This document shows, one piece after another, positions 1 to 8,027 of a DNA stretch of 43,912 bases. A program made the translations under genes and the position numbers. Each line of letters starts with the position of its first letter. Within the stretch, counting starts at the first letter, position 1. The notes below the pieces were generated by a model that was not told the DNA's origin, searched no databases, and worked only from the letters and a program-made list of their open reading frames with translations. Origin of the DNA: an uncultured Eubacteriales bacterium (lineage in GTDB: Bacteria; Bacillota; Clostridia; Oscillospirales; Acutalibacteraceae); contig ONFJ01000005.1 of the NCBI GenBank assembly GCA_900317085.1, forward strand, positions 1 through 43,912, in the 5' to 3' direction.

Positions 1-49
1 GCCTGAGAGGGCTAGCCACTATGTTTTTGATATATATCTTCCAAACAAA

Positions 50-131
50 GACAAAATCGGATTTTGGCGTTTCCCAAAATCCGATTTGTCTACGGTCTGG
101 AAGGAGACCAGTTATGGTCTCCTTCTTTTTT
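50..131 (+). terminator. Double hairpin and intrinsic terminator of an upstream transcript
   Basis: Two hairpins lie in series. The first (arms 50-67 and 74-90) is a nearly perfect AT-rich stem with one bulged A and a 6-nt loop. The second (101-110 and 115-124) is a perfect 10-bp stem with loop GTTA, followed directly by a T-rich run at 125-131 and beyond, so it is a textbook intrinsic terminator. It must end a gene left of the window. In related genomes rplS often precedes lepB-rbgA, but positions 1-49 are too short to identify any gene. Confidence 0.8.
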
Positions 132-144
132 ATTTTATTTATAG

Positions 145-173
145 TGGATATTAAGGCGATTTTTTGGTAGAAT
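145..173 (+). promoter_or_regulatory. Candidate sigma-A promoter for the lepB operon
   Basis: TGGATA at 145-150 (4/6 match to TTGACA), a 17-nt spacer and TAGAAT at 168-173 lie just after the terminator and 41 bp before the first lepB start. This is the only reasonable promoter in the gap. Confidence 0.4.
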
Positions 174-214
174 ATCACGGATAATAGAATGCTGCAGAAA
201 AAGGAGGGAAGAGT

Positions 215-766
215 ATGAAGATCCAGTACCGCGCTGTCGATGTTTCCGGTGCGGAGGCAAAACCGCAGTCCGCGGAAAAATGGTTCGACTTCGTCGCGAC
301 CGTGGCCGGCGCCATCGCCGCTGTCATGCTCATCCTGACCTTCCTGTTCCGGGTCGTCACCGTCGACGGACACTCCATGGTGCCGAACCTGCAGCACGGA
401 GACCGGCTCATCCTGACGGACGTCACCACCCATTATGAACGGGGCGAGATCGTCGTCATCTCGAGAGCCGATGACGATCCGCTGGTCAAACGTGTCATCG
501 CCGTCTCCGGCGACACCATCGACCTGCGGGACGGCAGCGTCTACCTGAACGGGGAGCTGCTCGACGAGCCCTACATCGACCAGGAGACCTACGATGTCTC
601 CCCTGGCCCGCCGGACTTCCCGCTGACCGTGCCCCGCGGCTGCGTCTTCGTCATGGGAGACAACCGGGGCAACTCCTTAGACTCCCGCTCCTATGAAGTG
701 GGGCTTGTGGATACCCACCGCATCCTTGGAAAAGTACTGGTGCATCTTTCGAATTCGGAGGAATGA
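215..766 (+). CDS. lepB: Signal peptidase I (first of two)
   Basis: Membrane-bound serine protease that removes signal peptides from exported proteins on the outer face of the membrane. The 183 residues are a usual size for the Gram-positive form. A single N-terminal membrane segment (about 27-46) leads into the box with catalytic Ser54 (GHSMVP). The general-base lysine is Lys92 (VKRV), and the conserved box GDNRGNSLDSR is near the C-terminus. The ATG at 215 follows a strong ribosome binding site (AAGGAGGG, 201-208). The gene is followed after 3 bp by a second signal peptidase gene, so the two are surely co-transcribed. The family assignment is firm; which substrates each paralogue prefers cannot be read from sequence. 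Confidence 0.96.
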   Translation: MKIQYRAVDVSGAEAKPQSAEKWFDFVATVAGAIAAVMLILTFLFRVVTVDGHSMVPNLQHGDRLILTDVTTHYERGEIVVISRADDDPLVKRVIAVSGDTIDLRDGSVYLNGELLDEPYIDQETYDVSPGPPDFPLTVPRGCVFVMGDNRGNSLDSRSYEVGLVDTHRILGKVLVHLSNSEE

Positions 767-769
767 GAT

Positions 770-1513
770 ATGAGTCTGTTCAAGAAAAAGAGCCTGGCAG
801 AAGACCTTGCTCAGGCGGAAGAAAAATATAACGAGGCGGTCGAAGCCATCGAAGCCGTCGAAGAAGCAGCGGTCGAGGAAGAACTTTCCCTCGATGCAGA
901 ACTCGAGAAGATCGAATCGGAGACCGACGCGGAAGTCGCGGCCGACACCGAAGCGGTCGTCGAGAAGTCTGCCCGCCGCAAGGGCCTCGAGTTCACCTAT
1001 GAGCTCGTCAGCGTCCTCATGGTGGCCGCCGTCATGACCGCCATCCTGTTCACGTTCCTCTACCGGTTCTCCGGTGTCGTGGGCGAGTCCATGGAGCCGA
1101 CGCTCCACTCCGGCGACTGGGTCTTCCTGTCCCAGATGGAGGACACCGATCCCCACTACGGCGACGTCGTCGTCATCTCTCAGGAGAACGCATACCACGA
1201 GAACATCATCAAGCGCGTCATCGCGACCGAGGGCCAGATCATCGACATCAACTATGACACGGGCGATGTCATCGTCAACGGCCAGATCCTCGACGAACCC
1301 TACATCAACAACGAGACCATCAACTCCTACGATATGTCCCTGCCCCTGATGGTGCCGGAAGGACACTGCTTCGTCATGGGCGACAACCGTCAGAACTCGA
1401 TCGACTCCCGTTCGACGGCCATCGGACTCATCGATAACGACTACATCCTGGGTATCGCCAAACGGGCTTCCACCCCGAATGGCATCGTCGACCTGGAACT
1501 CCCGGAGGGTTAA
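770..1513 (+). CDS. lepB: Signal peptidase I (second), with acidic N-terminal extension
   Basis: A second type I signal peptidase of 247 residues. Residues 1 to about 70 form a cytosolic extension that is very rich in Glu and Ala (strongly acidic, probably helical or coiled-coil), with a basic KKK near the start and ARRK just before the membrane segment (about 76-98). Catalytic Ser107 (GESMEP) and Lys148 (IIKRV) are present, as is GDNRQNSIDSRS near the C-terminus. The ribosome binding site is GGAGG inside the end of the preceding gene. The protease domain is typical; the acidic arm is extra compared with the neighbouring paralogue and has no recognised function. It could bind a partner or set localisation (inference). 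Confidence 0.95.
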   Translation: MSLFKKKSLAEDLAQAEEKYNEAVEAIEAVEEAAVEEELSLDAELEKIESETDAEVAADTEAVVEKSARRKGLEFTYELVSVLMVAAVMTAILFTFLYRFSGVVGESMEPTLHSGDWVFLSQMEDTDPHYGDVVVISQENAYHENIIKRVIATEGQIIDINYDTGDVIVNGQILDEPYINNETINSYDMSLPLMVPEGHCFVMGDNRQNSIDSRSTAIGLIDNDYILGIAKRASTPNGIVDLELPEG

Positions 1514-2386
1514 ATGCCTGACTTTCAGAAACAGACCGTCCAATGGTTCCCGGGGCACATGGCGAAGACCCGCCGCAAGATCAAAGAGAGCCTGCCCCTC
1601 GTGGACGCCGTCGTCGAACTCGTCGACGCCCGCATCCCGGAGAGCAGCCGCAACCCGGAACTGGATGACATCACGTCCGGAAAACCGAGGATCATCCTCC
1701 TCAATAAGTCGGATGTTGCCGACCAGAATGCCACCCGTGCCTGGATGGACCACTTCCAGAGCAGGGGTGCTTTCGTCCTGTCTGTGGACTGCAAGACCGG
1801 CAAAGGTCTGAACGGCTTCGTGCCGCTGGTCCGAAAGGCACTGGCCGAGCGCATCGAACAGAACAACGCCAAAGGCATGAGCGGACGGCCGCTGCGGCTC
1901 ATGGTCGTGGGCATCCCGAACACAGGTAAGTCTTCGTTCATCAACCGCATGAGCAGCAAGTCCAAACTGCAGGTCGCGAACCGTCCCGGCGTCACCCGCC
2001 AGAACCAGTGGGTCGTCTGCGGAGACGGCATCGAACTCCTCGACACGCCCGGCGTGCTCTGGCCCAAATTCGACGACCCGTCCGTCGGCGACAAACTCGC
2101 CTTCATCGGGTCCATCAAAAGCGACGTCATGGATGTCGAGACCATCGCGGTCCGGCTCCTCGACATACTGAAGACCGACTACACCGACCGGCTCTGTGAG
2201 CGCTACAAGGTCGACCCGTCGGTGGCGGACATGGAACCCTACGAGGTCCTCGAAGCCATCGGCCGCAAACGGGGCATGCTGCTCCGGGGCAACGAGGTCG
2301 ACACGGAGCGGGCCGCCAACACCCTGCTGACGGAGTACCGCAGCGGGAAGCTCGGGAAGATCACCCTCGAGCGGCCGAAAGGATAA
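1514..2386 (+). CDS. rbgA: Ribosome biogenesis GTPase RbgA (YlqF)
   Basis: Circularly permuted GTPase that acts late in assembly of the 50S ribosomal subunit in Bacillota. The permuted motif order is visible: G4 (NKSD, residues 64-67) comes before G1 (GIPNTGKSS, 133-141) and G3 (DTPG, 177-180). The N-terminus WFPGHMAK is the family hallmark. The length of 290 is normal. The ATG directly abuts the TAA of the preceding lepB, with GGAGGG about 10 nt upstream, so translation is probably coupled. The lepB-rbgA-rnhB neighbourhood is common in Bacillota. Confidence 0.96.
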   Translation: MPDFQKQTVQWFPGHMAKTRRKIKESLPLVDAVVELVDARIPESSRNPELDDITSGKPRIILLNKSDVADQNATRAWMDHFQSRGAFVLSVDCKTGKGLNGFVPLVRKALAERIEQNNAKGMSGRPLRLMVVGIPNTGKSSFINRMSSKSKLQVANRPGVTRQNQWVVCGDGIELLDTPGVLWPKFDDPSVGDKLAFIGSIKSDVMDVETIAVRLLDILKTDYTDRLCERYKVDPSVADMEPYEVLEAIGRKRGMLLRGNEVDTERAANTLLTEYRSGKLGKITLERPKG

Positions 2387-2391
2387 CACCG

Positions 2392-3018
2392 ATGGCAAAG
2401 GAAACCACGACACCGACTTACGAGCTCGAAGACAAGGGAAGAGCCGAAGGGCTCCACCGCGTCTGCGGCATCGACGAAGCGGGCCGAGGCCCCCTGGCGG
2501 GTCCCGTGTTCGCGGCGGCGGTCGTCCTGAAGCCCGGCACCGACATCCCCGGCCTCAACGACTCCAAGAAGCTGACCGCCAAAAAGCGGGACGCGCTCTT
2601 CGACGTCATCCTCGAGGTGGCCGATGACTACTGCATCGCCTCCGCCACCGAGAAGGAGATCGATGAACGCAACATCCTTCAGGCCACGTTCCTCGCCATG
2701 AACCGGGCGTTCGACGGGCTTCGGGAAAAACCGGACCTCGCCCTCGTGGACGGGAACCGGAACCCCGGCGTGGACGCCGTGGTCGAGACCGTCGTCAAGG
2801 GCGACTCCCGGTCCATGTCCATCGCCGCCGCGTCCATCCTCGCGAAGGTCTCGAGAGACCGGTACATGCTGGAGATCGCGAAGCTCTTCCCGCAGTACCA
2901 GTTCGAGAAACATAAAGGCTACGGCACGAAGCTGCACTATGAGATGCTGCAGCAGTACGGCGTTTCCGAGGTACATCGCCGAAGCTTTCTCAAAAACCTC
3001 GAAGAACATTTCCACTAA
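2392..3018 (+). CDS. rnhB: Ribonuclease HII
   Basis: Cleaves RNA in RNA/DNA hybrids, including single ribonucleotides misincorporated in DNA. The 208 residues carry the type 2 RNase H signature CGIDEAGRGPLAGPV with catalytic Asp28 and Glu29, and Asp120 in LVDGN. SIAAASILAKVSRD and the HKGYGTKLH region near the C-terminus are also typical. The start at 2392 lies 5 bp after rbgA, with AAAGG as a ribosome binding site inside the upstream gene end. Nothing unusual is seen. Confidence 0.96.
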   Translation: MAKETTTPTYELEDKGRAEGLHRVCGIDEAGRGPLAGPVFAAAVVLKPGTDIPGLNDSKKLTAKKRDALFDVILEVADDYCIASATEKEIDERNILQATFLAMNRAFDGLREKPDLALVDGNRNPGVDAVVETVVKGDSRSMSIAAASILAKVSRDRYMLEIAKLFPQYQFEKHKGYGTKLHYEMLQQYGVSEVHRRSFLKNLEEHFH

Positions 3019-3039
3019 CGACGAAAGGGGAACGTCGCC

Positions 3040-3417
3040 TTGAACAAGAACGGCCTTGGCAACCTCGGAGAGGACTATGCCTGCGAAGTGCTCGAAGGGC
3101 TCGGTTATGAAGTCCTCGACCGCAACTTCCGCAGCCGCTTTGGCGAGATCGATATCATCGCCCGCAAAGAGGGCTTCCTGTGCTTCGTCGAAGTGAAGAC
3201 CCGGTCGGATGGCTCCATGGGCCGTCCGGTCGAGAGCGTCACCCGCTCGAAACAGCAGAAGATCATCAAGACCACCGAGTACTACATCGTCCGGCACCCG
3301 TCCCTCGTGGAGCGGGAAGGACTCCAGCCCCGCTTCGACTGCATCGAAGTGTTCGCGAACAGCGAGGGCAGACCGGTGGCCTATGAATATATCAAGAACG
3401 CTTTTACAGCAAATTAA
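3040..3417 (+). CDS. yraN: YraN family endonuclease-like protein (UPF0102)
   Basis: Small protein (125 residues) of the YraN/UPF0102 family, which has a restriction-endonuclease-like fold; its cellular role is poorly defined. The family core is clear: GEDYACEVLEGLGYEVLDRN, then GEIDIIARKEGFLCFVEVKTR, which includes the D...E-V-K nuclease-type motif. The start codon is TTG at 3040, chosen because AAAGGGG (3024-3030) lies 9 nt upstream and no ATG is suitably placed. Adjacency to rnhB is common in this family and suggests a nucleic-acid housekeeping role (inference). Confidence 0.9.
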   Translation: MNKNGLGNLGEDYACEVLEGLGYEVLDRNFRSRFGEIDIIARKEGFLCFVEVKTRSDGSMGRPVESVTRSKQQKIIKTTEYYIVRHPSLVEREGLQPRFDCIEVFANSEGRPVAYEYIKNAFTAN

Positions 3418-3436
3418 CAACGTTAGGAGCGCACCC

Positions 3437-4930
3437 ATGCTTTACACCAGCACTCGAAACAAAACGTTACGTGTGGAGGCCAGCGAGGCCATCACCCGGG
3501 GCATCTCGGAAGACGGCGGCCTGTTCGTCCCCGTCGAGATCCCGAAACTGTCCATGCAGGACATCCAGGACATGATCCCGATGTCCTACATTGAGCGGGC
3601 GAAAAAGGTCCTCTCTCTGTACCTCACGGACTTCACGCCGGAGGAGATCGACTACTGCGTCAGCGGCGCCTACGCCGAGGGCAAATTCGACTCCGACAAA
3701 GTGGCGCCCCTCGTCACCCTCGACGAGAAGGCCGAAGTCCTCGAACTGTTCCGCGGTCCCACCTGCGCGTTCAAGGACATGGCGCTCCAGCTGCTGCCCT
3801 ACCTTCTGACCACCGCGTCGAAGAAAGCGGCTCCCGACAAACAGATCGTCATCCTGGTCGCGACGTCCGGTGACACCGGCAAAGCGGCTCTGGAGGGCTT
3901 CAAAGACGTGCCCGGCACCCGCATCCTCGTCTTCTATCCGAGAGACGGTGTCAGCCCCATGCAGAAACTCCAGATGGTCACCCAGGAGGGTGCCAACGTC
4001 GGGGTCTGCGCCATCGAGGGCAACTTCGACGATGCCCAGAGCGGCGTCAAGAAGATCTTCACCGACAAGGCCGTCGGCGCGAAACTCGCGGAAAACGGAC
4101 TCATGTTCTCCTCCGCGAACTCCATCAACTGGGGCCGTCTCGTGCCGCAGATCGTCTACTACTGCAGCGCCTATGCCGACATGCTCGAGAAGGGCAACCT
4201 GCAGCCGGGTGAGGCGATGGACATCGTCGTCCCCACGGGCAACTTCGGCAACATCCTCGCGGCCTACTACGCGAAGCTCATGGGCGTGCCGGTCGGCAAG
4301 CTCATCTGCGCGTCCAACGCCAACAACGTCCTCACGGACTTCCTGACGACCGGCACCTATGACCGGAACCGGACGTTCTTCACCACCATGTCCCCGTCCA
4401 TGGACATCCTCATCTCCAGCAACCTGGAACGCCTTCTGTTCCACCTCTCCGGAGAAGACGATGCTGCGGTCCGCGACTGGATGGGCAAACTCGCCGAGAC
4501 CGGCGTCTACACGGTCTCCGATGAGGTCTTCGCCCAGATCAAAGAAAACTTCGACGCCGGCTGTGCCGACGACGCAACCGTCTCCGGTGTCATCCGGAAG
4601 ACATACGAGGAAGACGGCTACCTGTCCGACACCCACACCGGTGTCGCCATCACCGTCTACCGCGACTACATCGCCAAACATGGTGACGAGACCCCGACGG
4701 TCATCGCCGCCACCGCCAGCCCCTACAAGTTCTCGAAGAGCGTCCTTGCCGCCGTCCTCGGCGAGACCCCGGACCTCGATGAGTTCGATATGGCCGGCGC
4801 CCTGCAGGAGAAGACCGGTGTGAAGATCCCGGCTCCCCTCAGCAACCTGAAGGACAAGACCGTCCGCTTCACGACCACCTGTCCGGTGGACGGCATGGAG
4901 CAGCAGGTCTACGATATGCTCGGCATCTGA
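3437..4930 (+). CDS. thrC: Threonine synthase
   Basis: Pyridoxal-phosphate enzyme that converts O-phospho-homoserine to threonine, the last step of threonine synthesis. The 497 residues match the long form of the family. Lys113 in PTCAFKDM is the expected Schiff-base lysine, SGDTGKAALEG (about 144-154) is the phosphate-binding loop, and the N-terminus (MLYTSTRN...GGLFVP) is typical. The reading frame stays open upstream, but the ATG at 3437 with TAGGAG 6 nt before it and the conserved N-terminus fix the start. It follows yraN by 19 bp and is probably in the same transcript. No other threonine gene is nearby. Confidence 0.95.
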   Translation: MLYTSTRNKTLRVEASEAITRGISEDGGLFVPVEIPKLSMQDIQDMIPMSYIERAKKVLSLYLTDFTPEEIDYCVSGAYAEGKFDSDKVAPLVTLDEKAEVLELFRGPTCAFKDMALQLLPYLLTTASKKAAPDKQIVILVATSGDTGKAALEGFKDVPGTRILVFYPRDGVSPMQKLQMVTQEGANVGVCAIEGNFDDAQSGVKKIFTDKAVGAKLAENGLMFSSANSINWGRLVPQIVYYCSAYADMLEKGNLQPGEAMDIVVPTGNFGNILAAYYAKLMGVPVGKLICASNANNVLTDFLTTGTYDRNRTFFTTMSPSMDILISSNLERLLFHLSGEDDAAVRDWMGKLAETGVYTVSDEVFAQIKENFDAGCADDATVSGVIRKTYEEDGYLSDTHTGVAITVYRDYIAKHGDETPTVIAATASPYKFSKSVLAAVLGETPDLDEFDMAGALQEKTGVKIPAPLSNLKDKTVRFTTTCPVDGMEQQVYDMLGI

Positions 4931-4940
4931 GAGGTGTAAA

Positions 4941-5630
4941 ATGGCACTGTTCGCGATGGGCGACACCCATCTCTCCCTCGGCACCGACAAGCCGATGGAC
5001 AAGTTCCCCGGCTGGGAGAACTACGTCTCCCGCATGGAGGCGAACTGGCGCAAACTGGTGAAGCCCGAAGACACGGTCGTCATCCCCGGAGACATCTCCT
5101 GGGGCATGACCCTCGACGAGGTCCGGCCGGACTTCGCGTTCTTAAATGACCTGCCCGGCACCAAACTCATCGGCAAGGGCAACCACGACTACTGGTGGTC
5201 CACGATGAACAAGATGAACGCGTACCTCGAGGCCGAGGGGTTTGACACCCTCCACTTCCTCCACAATAACACTTACGTGGTGGGGGAGTATGCCGTCTGC
5301 GGCACCCGGGGCTGGTTCTTCGATGACGAGACGCCCCACAGCGAGAAAGTCATCCATCGCGAATGCGGGCGCCTGCGCATGGGCATCGACGCGGCGAAAG
5401 CCACCGGAAAAGAGCCCCTCGTGTTCCTGCACTATCCGCCGGTGACCACTGACCGGGAGTGCACGCCCATCATGGATGTACTGCGGGAGTCCGGCATTTC
5501 CACCTGCTACTACGCGCACCTCCACGGCAACGCCATCAGCCGCGCCTTCCGGGGCGAACGGGACGGCATTCGGTTCGATCTCATTTCGGCCGATTCCATG
5601 AAATTCTGCCCGCTTCTGATTTCCCGCTGA
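4941..5630 (+). CDS. Calcineurin-like metallophosphoesterase
   Basis: A 229-residue two-metal phosphoesterase. All metal-binding motifs are visible: D8-x-H10, GD51, GNH (N81, H82), H164 and H193-L-H195. There is no signal peptide or membrane segment, so it should act in the cytosol. The substrate is unknown; members of this family hydrolyse phosphodiesters or phosphomonoesters of many kinds. Spacing of 10 bp to thrC, with GAGGTG as the ribosome binding site, places it at the end of the first operon. No strong terminator follows, only a short GCCG/CGGC stem and an A-run before the tig promoter. Confidence 0.88.
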   Translation: MALFAMGDTHLSLGTDKPMDKFPGWENYVSRMEANWRKLVKPEDTVVIPGDISWGMTLDEVRPDFAFLNDLPGTKLIGKGNHDYWWSTMNKMNAYLEAEGFDTLHFLHNNTYVVGEYAVCGTRGWFFDDETPHSEKVIHRECGRLRMGIDAAKATGKEPLVFLHYPPVTTDRECTPIMDVLRESGISTCYYAHLHGNAISRAFRGERDGIRFDLISADSMKFCPLLISR

Positions 5631-5658
5631 AACAGCCGGAAAACGGCCAAAAAACATG

Positions 5659-5687
5659 TGGAAAATCCTTATACTATGTGGTATAAT
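5659..5687 (+). promoter_or_regulatory. Promoter of tig
   Basis: A perfect TATAAT at 5682-5687 carries an extended TG (TGG just before it). A weak -35 candidate TGGAAA (5659-5664) sits 17 nt upstream. The tig start codon is about 40 nt further on. Confidence 0.65.
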
Positions 5688-5726
5688 ACGTTAGTTTTTA
5701 ATAGTACTTGAGAGGAGAACTCCAAA

Positions 5727-7319
5727 ATGAGTCTGAAATCTTCCGAAAAAATCGATACCAATCTCTACGAACTGGTCATTGACGTTGACGGCGAAACCTT
5801 CAACAACGCCATCAACCAGGCGTTCCAGAAGCAGAGAAAGAACATCACCATCCCGGGCTTCCGCAAAGGTAAGGCGACCCGCGGCATGGTCGAAAGATAT
5901 TACGGCGAAGGCGTCTTCTTCGAAGATGCATTCGAAATCGTTTATCCCGACGCTGTCGAAGCCGCTCTGAACGAAGCCGGCCTCGAGATCGTCGACAACC
6001 CCTTCGACGTCGACTTCAAGGAAGTCAGCAAAGACGGCCTGACCTTCTCCCTGAAGGCCACGGTCAAACCCGAAGTCGAGATCGGTGACTACAAGTCCCT
6101 CGAGCTCAAGAAACCCATCGCCGAAGTCACGGACGAAGACGTCGCTGCCGAACTCGCTACCCAGCAGGAGCGCGGCGCCCGTTTCGTCGAAGTCGACCGT
6201 GAAGCCAAACTCGACGACCTCACCGTCATCGACTTCGAAGGCTTCGTCGACGATGTCGCGTTCGAAGGCGGCAAGGGCGAAGGCTACGAGCTGACCCTCG
6301 GCTCCGGCCAGTTCATCCCGGGCTTCGAAGACCAGATCGTCGGCCACAAAGTCGGCGAGGAATTCGATGTCAACGTCAAGTTCCCGGAGGACTATGTCGA
6401 AGAGCTGGCAGCGAAAGACGCTGTCTTCAAAGTCAAACTGAACGCCATCAAGGAGAAGCAGCTTCCGGAACTGAACGATGACTTCGCCATGGACGTTTCC
6501 GAATATGACACCCTCGATGAGTACAAAGAGCACATCAAAGAGGACCTCGCCAAGACCAAGGAAGACGCGGCCAACGCCGAAGTCGATTCCCAGATCTTCG
6601 AGAAACTCGCCGACCTCCTCAAAGCGGAGATCCCGGAAGTCATGTTCGAGCATGAAGTCGACAACGCTGTTCAGGACTTCGGTTATCAGATCCAGTCTCA
6701 GGGCCTCGACCTTCAGACTTACCTGGCCTACACCGGCATGACCGAAGAAGCCCTTCGCGACAGCTTCCGTGAGCGCGCCGAGAACCAGGTCAAGGTCCGC
6801 CTTGCCCTTGAGAAGATCGCCGAGCTCGAGAAGTTCGACGTCACCGACGAAGATGTCGACGCACAGTACAACAAGCTTGCCGAGCAGTATGACATGGATG
6901 TCGAGACCATCAAGAGCATCCTGCCGGCTGAGGATATCAAGAAAGACGTCTCCACGACCAAGGCTCTTGACATCGTCAAGGAGACGGCCACCATCACCGA
7001 AGTCGACGCGAACGAATTCATCGCCGAGTCCGTAGCGGAGAAGGTCGAAGAGGCAGAGGAGAAGGCTGAGGAGAAGAAACCGGCCAAGAAGACCACTGCG
7101 AAGAAGACCACCGCCAAGAAGACGACCGCGAAGAAGACCACCGCGAAGAAGGAGGACGACGGCGAGAAGAAACCGGCAGCCAAGAAGACCACCGCGAAGA
7201 AGACGACCACGAAAAAGGCCGACGACGGTGAGAAGAAACCGGCTGCGAAGAAGACCACTGCCAAGAAGACGACTGCGAAGAAGACCACCAAGAAAGCAGA
7301 CGACGAGAAAGCAGAATAA
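5727..7319 (+). CDS. tig: Trigger factor with lysine-rich C-terminal tail
   Basis: Ribosome-bound chaperone and peptidyl-prolyl isomerase that meets nascent chains at the exit tunnel. The ribosome-docking signature GFRKGKAT is at residues 44-51, the FKBP-type isomerase domain is at about 155-240 (VIDFEGFVDD ... SGQFIPGFEDQIVG), and the helical chaperone domain follows. Usual trigger factors are about 430 residues; this one has 530. From about residue 451 the protein is a low-complexity tail built of AKKTT, KKPAAKK and ADDGEKK units, very basic with short acidic breaks. No frameshift is seen and the tail ends in a normal stop, so it is genuine coding sequence. The start at 5727 has GAGAGGAG upstream. 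See findings. Confidence 0.96.
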   Translation: MSLKSSEKIDTNLYELVIDVDGETFNNAINQAFQKQRKNITIPGFRKGKATRGMVERYYGEGVFFEDAFEIVYPDAVEAALNEAGLEIVDNPFDVDFKEVSKDGLTFSLKATVKPEVEIGDYKSLELKKPIAEVTDEDVAAELATQQERGARFVEVDREAKLDDLTVIDFEGFVDDVAFEGGKGEGYELTLGSGQFIPGFEDQIVGHKVGEEFDVNVKFPEDYVEELAAKDAVFKVKLNAIKEKQLPELNDDFAMDVSEYDTLDEYKEHIKEDLAKTKEDAANAEVDSQIFEKLADLLKAEIPEVMFEHEVDNAVQDFGYQIQSQGLDLQTYLAYTGMTEEALRDSFRERAENQVKVRLALEKIAELEKFDVTDEDVDAQYNKLAEQYDMDVETIKSILPAEDIKKDVSTTKALDIVKETATITEVDANEFIAESVAEKVEEAEEKAEEKKPAKKTTAKKTTAKKTTAKKTTAKKEDDGEKKPAAKKTTAKKTTTKKADDGEKKPAAKKTTAKKTTAKKTTKKADDEKAE

Positions 7320-7389
7320 AAACGCATCATAACAGATGACTGTACTCTTTTCATAAAACAAAATGAAAGACTTGGACAGGCGGCGGGGG

Positions 7390-7422
7390 AAACCTCGTCG
7401 CTTTCCGCAACCAGGGAGGTTT
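7390..7422 (+). promoter_or_regulatory. Hairpin that could cover the clpP ribosome binding site
   Basis: AAACCTC (7390-7396) is the exact complement of GAGGTTT (7416-7422), which contains most of the clpP Shine-Dalgarno sequence. The stem is 7 bp with a 19-nt loop. It could mask the ribosome binding site, but it may be chance. Confidence 0.3.
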
Positions 7423-7426
7423 TGAA

Positions 7427-8011
7427 ATGCCCTTAGTACCTTATGTCATTGAACAGACCAGCCGTGGAGAGCGTCAGTACGACATCTTCTCGAGACTCCT
7501 CGACGACCGTATCATCGTCCTCTCCGACGAGGTCAACGACGCGACTGCCAGCCTGGTCGTCGCCCAGCTCCTGTTCCTGGAAGGTCAGGACGCTGAAAAA
7601 GATATCCACCTTTACATCAACAGCCCCGGCGGTTCCGTCACAGCCGGTATGGCGATCTACGACACCATGCAGTACATCAAGTGCGATGTCTCGACCATCT
7701 GCATGGGCCTCGGTGCCAGCATGGGCGCGTTCCTGCTCGCGGCAGGTGCCAAAGGCAAGCGCTATGCGCTTCCGAACGCCGAGATCATGATCCACCAGCC
7801 CTCCGGAGGCGCCAGAGGACAGGCGACCGAGATCCAGATCGTCGCGGAGAACATCCTGCGCACGAGAGAACGTCTCAACCGCATCCTCGCCGAGAACACC
7901 GGCAAGCCGATCGAAGTCATCGCCCAGGACACCGAGCGCGACAACTTCATGACGGCGCAGGAGGCCCTCGAATACGGCCTCATCGACAAAGTCCTCGACA
8001 AGAGAGACTAA
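7427..8011 (+). CDS. clpP: ATP-dependent Clp protease proteolytic subunit
   Basis: Serine peptidase that forms the double heptameric barrel fed by ClpX or other Clp ATPases. At 194 residues it has normal length. The catalytic triad is visible as Ser98 (GLGASMGAF), His123 (MIHQPSGG) and Asp172 (DTERDNF). [11 protein letters not shown] (residues 65-75) is the usual oxyanion region. A GGGAGG ribosome binding site precedes the ATG. The 107-bp gap to tig shows no terminator, so read-through from tig is possible; I found no CtsR or CIRCE repeat there. clpX follows after 16 bp. Confidence 0.97.
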   Translation: MPLVPYVIEQTSRGERQYDIFSRLLDDRIIVLSDEVNDATASLVVAQLLFLEGQDAEKDIHLYINSPGGSVTAGMAIYDTMQYIKCDVSTICMGLGASMGAFLLAAGAKGKRYALPNAEIMIHQPSGGARGQATEIQIVAENILRTRERLNRILAENTGKPIEVIAQDTERDNFMTAQEALEYGLIDKVLDKRD

Positions 8012-8027
8012 ACGGAGGGAACCTACA

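Noticed and set aside
21-173. Small plus-strand frame from the ATG at 21
   Set aside because: It runs through two terminator hairpins, lacks a ribosome binding site and has no plausible product.
3209-3436. Upstream in-frame extension of threonine synthase
   Set aside because: It overlaps yraN, is Ser/Arg-rich, and a well-placed ribosome binding site and conserved N-terminus begin at 3437.
7077-7319. Trigger factor tail as a frameshift or assembly artefact
   Set aside because: The tail stays in one frame, keeps ordered KKTT/KKPAAKK units and ends at a normal stop before a normal intergenic gap.
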